Shown here in pieces: positions 63,225-64,000 of a stretch of 64,000 nucleotides of DNA. A program made the position numbers and the translations under genes. Below the pieces are notes generated by a model. The model searched no databases. It was given only the letters and a program-made list of their open reading frames with translations, and had not been told where the DNA came from. Position 1 is the first letter of the stretch, and the number at the start of each line of letters is the position of its first letter. Source of the DNA: Paenibacillus xylanexedens (lineage in GTDB: Bacteria > Bacillota > Bacilli > Paenibacillales > Paenibacillaceae); contig NZ_JAGIKV010000004.1 of the NCBI RefSeq assembly GCF_017874615.1, forward strand, positions 310,001 to 374,000, in the 5' to 3' direction.

Positions 63225-63905
63225 ATGACAGACCGCCCACACAAACGTCGCAAACCTTGTGCCCTGCATCAGAAAAAGAAAGTTTCCTCTCGCTCTGGAT
63301 GGATCTCCTCCAATTGGAGCGGCTATGCTCGCACAGGAACACAGAACCAATACCGTCGCATCTCGGCGGAATGGACTGTCCCCTACGTTCTACCTAGTAC
63401 ACGTAACACATATTCATCCGCATGGATTGGAATTGATGGCTTCGAGAATAGCAGTCTCATTCAGACCGGAACAGGTCACGACTGGATTCAAGGCAAGCCC
63501 AGCTATTATGCCTGGTGGGAGATCCTTCCTGACGCAGAGACCATCATTCCACATCCCGTTTCCCCTGGTCATCGCATTCGAGCAGTCATCGCCAAATTAA
63601 CGCGTAAAACCTGGTGCATCACCCTTACTAATCTAACGCTAGGCTGGACTTTCCGCACCATTCAGTATTATTCGGGTCCGCAGTCCTCTGCGGAGTGGAT
63701 TGTTGAAGCGCCCACTGTAGGGAGCTCCATCGCCTCCATGGCACGGCTTACCCCCGTAACCTTCAACTTGTGCCGACTGAACGGACAGTCTCCTGCTTTT
63801 TGCACCTCTCAAAAAGGGATCATGGTCCAAGGACAAGGTATCGTCTCAATCCCTGGCGCCCCTAATCGGTGTAAAGATGGATTTACGGTTCGCCGCAAAA
63901 CTTGA
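63225..63905 (+). CDS. G1 family glutamic endopeptidase (eqolisin-like), no signal peptide
   Basis: 226 residues. The eqolisin fold is recognisable: WISSNWSGY at the start, SSAWIGIDGF, then a Gln (Q80 in SSLIQTGTG) and Glu (E157 in SSAEWIVEAP) that match the catalytic pair of fungal G1 peptidases. YYAWWEILP holds the conserved aromatics. The basic N-terminus (RPHKRRKPCALHQKKK) has no hydrophobic core, so no signal or pro-peptide is visible. GGTGGTGA precedes the ATG. Divergent from fruR; monocistronic as far as visible. Confidence 0.85.
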   Translation: MTDRPHKRRKPCALHQKKKVSSRSGWISSNWSGYARTGTQNQYRRISAEWTVPYVLPSTRNTYSSAWIGIDGFENSSLIQTGTGHDWIQGKPSYYAWWEILPDAETIIPHPVSPGHRIRAVIAKLTRKTWCITLTNLTLGWTFRTIQYYSGPQSSAEWIVEAPTVGSSIASMARLTPVTFNLCRLNGQSPAFCTSQKGIMVQGQGIVSIPGAPNRCKDGFTVRRKT

Positions 63906-63930
63906 GTATTTAACGATCGAATGAAGTTAC

Positions 63931-64000
63931 TTACTTCATGTTCTTAATGTTGGAATTCCGCGCGCTTCGTATCTCCAATAAAAATCCTGCAGCCTCCAGC
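63931..64000 (-). CDS. possible C-terminal end of a minus-strand gene (runs off window)
   Basis: An open frame from the window edge to TAA at 63931 reads LEAAGFLLEIRSARNSNIKN, then MK. The composition is protein-like, but 22 residues are too few for a family. The neighbouring frame (AGGCRIFIGDTKRAEFQH) is also open, so coding status is uncertain. Confidence 0.3.
   Translation of the reverse strand, partial: LEAAGFLLEIRSARNSNIKNMK

Overview
The window reads as chromosomal DNA of a Paenibacillus-like low-to-mid GC Firmicute. Strong Shine-Dalgarno sequences (AGGAGG type), frequent TTG/GTG starts, sigma-A type promoters and U-tailed terminators all fit. So does the gene content: tetraprenyl-beta-curcumene synthase, YvgN, YtxH, YuzB-like and YutE-like proteins, LtaS, a hemE-hemH-hemY operon and a G1 glutamic peptidase. 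The genus is inferred from family resemblance, not from a database search. I see no prophage, insertion sequence, CRISPR array or rRNA; the only tRNA is tRNA-Leu(CAG).

1-13.4 kb: start of pfkA, terpene cyclase ytpB diverging from two membrane transporters, a cold-shock gene, two small genes, an oligoendopeptidase F with two well-formed start sites, a LapA-domain protein, an M42 aminopeptidase, a coiled-coil protein, an ABC-F ATPase and a DUF92/TetR pair.

13.5-18.5 kb: a five-gene minus-strand operon, marR - arylsulfotransferase - substrate-binding lipoprotein - ATPase - permease. It has a recognisable promoter, a palindrome in operator position and a terminator hairpin inside the leader. I read it as a candidate uptake and processing system for sulfated or sulfonated aromatics.

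18.6-30.4 kb: an exported small protein, a capA-GDPD-FAH operon, the overlapping hemEHY genes of coproporphyrin-type heme synthesis, an MFS exporter, a CYP109-like P450 and an exported asparaginase.

30.6-45.9 kb: an O-methyltransferase, an RlmL-type RNA methyltransferase behind a structured leader, LTA synthase, a cytidine-deaminase-like gene broken by one base, a FrnE-like oxidoreductase, a structured intergenic element, YvgN reductase, small metal or Fe-S related proteins, a LysM-M14 endopeptidase, murI, YtxH, a DUF4261/YutE-like/36-residue-peptide cluster, Dabb and holin genes, and a protein with duplicated helix-turn-helix units.

46-64 kb: egsA, tRNA-Leu, an oxidoreductase, HxlR, a diguanylate cyclase, a spermidine-synthase-like protein, LysR, an SDR with a frameshifted small gene upstream, AraC, a MerR/SDR pair with matched divergent 19-bp-spacer promoters, a bicupin of the oxalate decarboxylase type with a changed lid, a MITE-like repeat, a methyltransferase, the fruR-fruK-fruA fructose operon and a G1 peptidase without a signal peptide.

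The best candidates for undescribed biology are the arylsulfotransferase/ABC operon with its leader, the two-start oligoendopeptidase, the paired MerR promoters and the structured non-coding elements near 31.4 and 36.35 kb.
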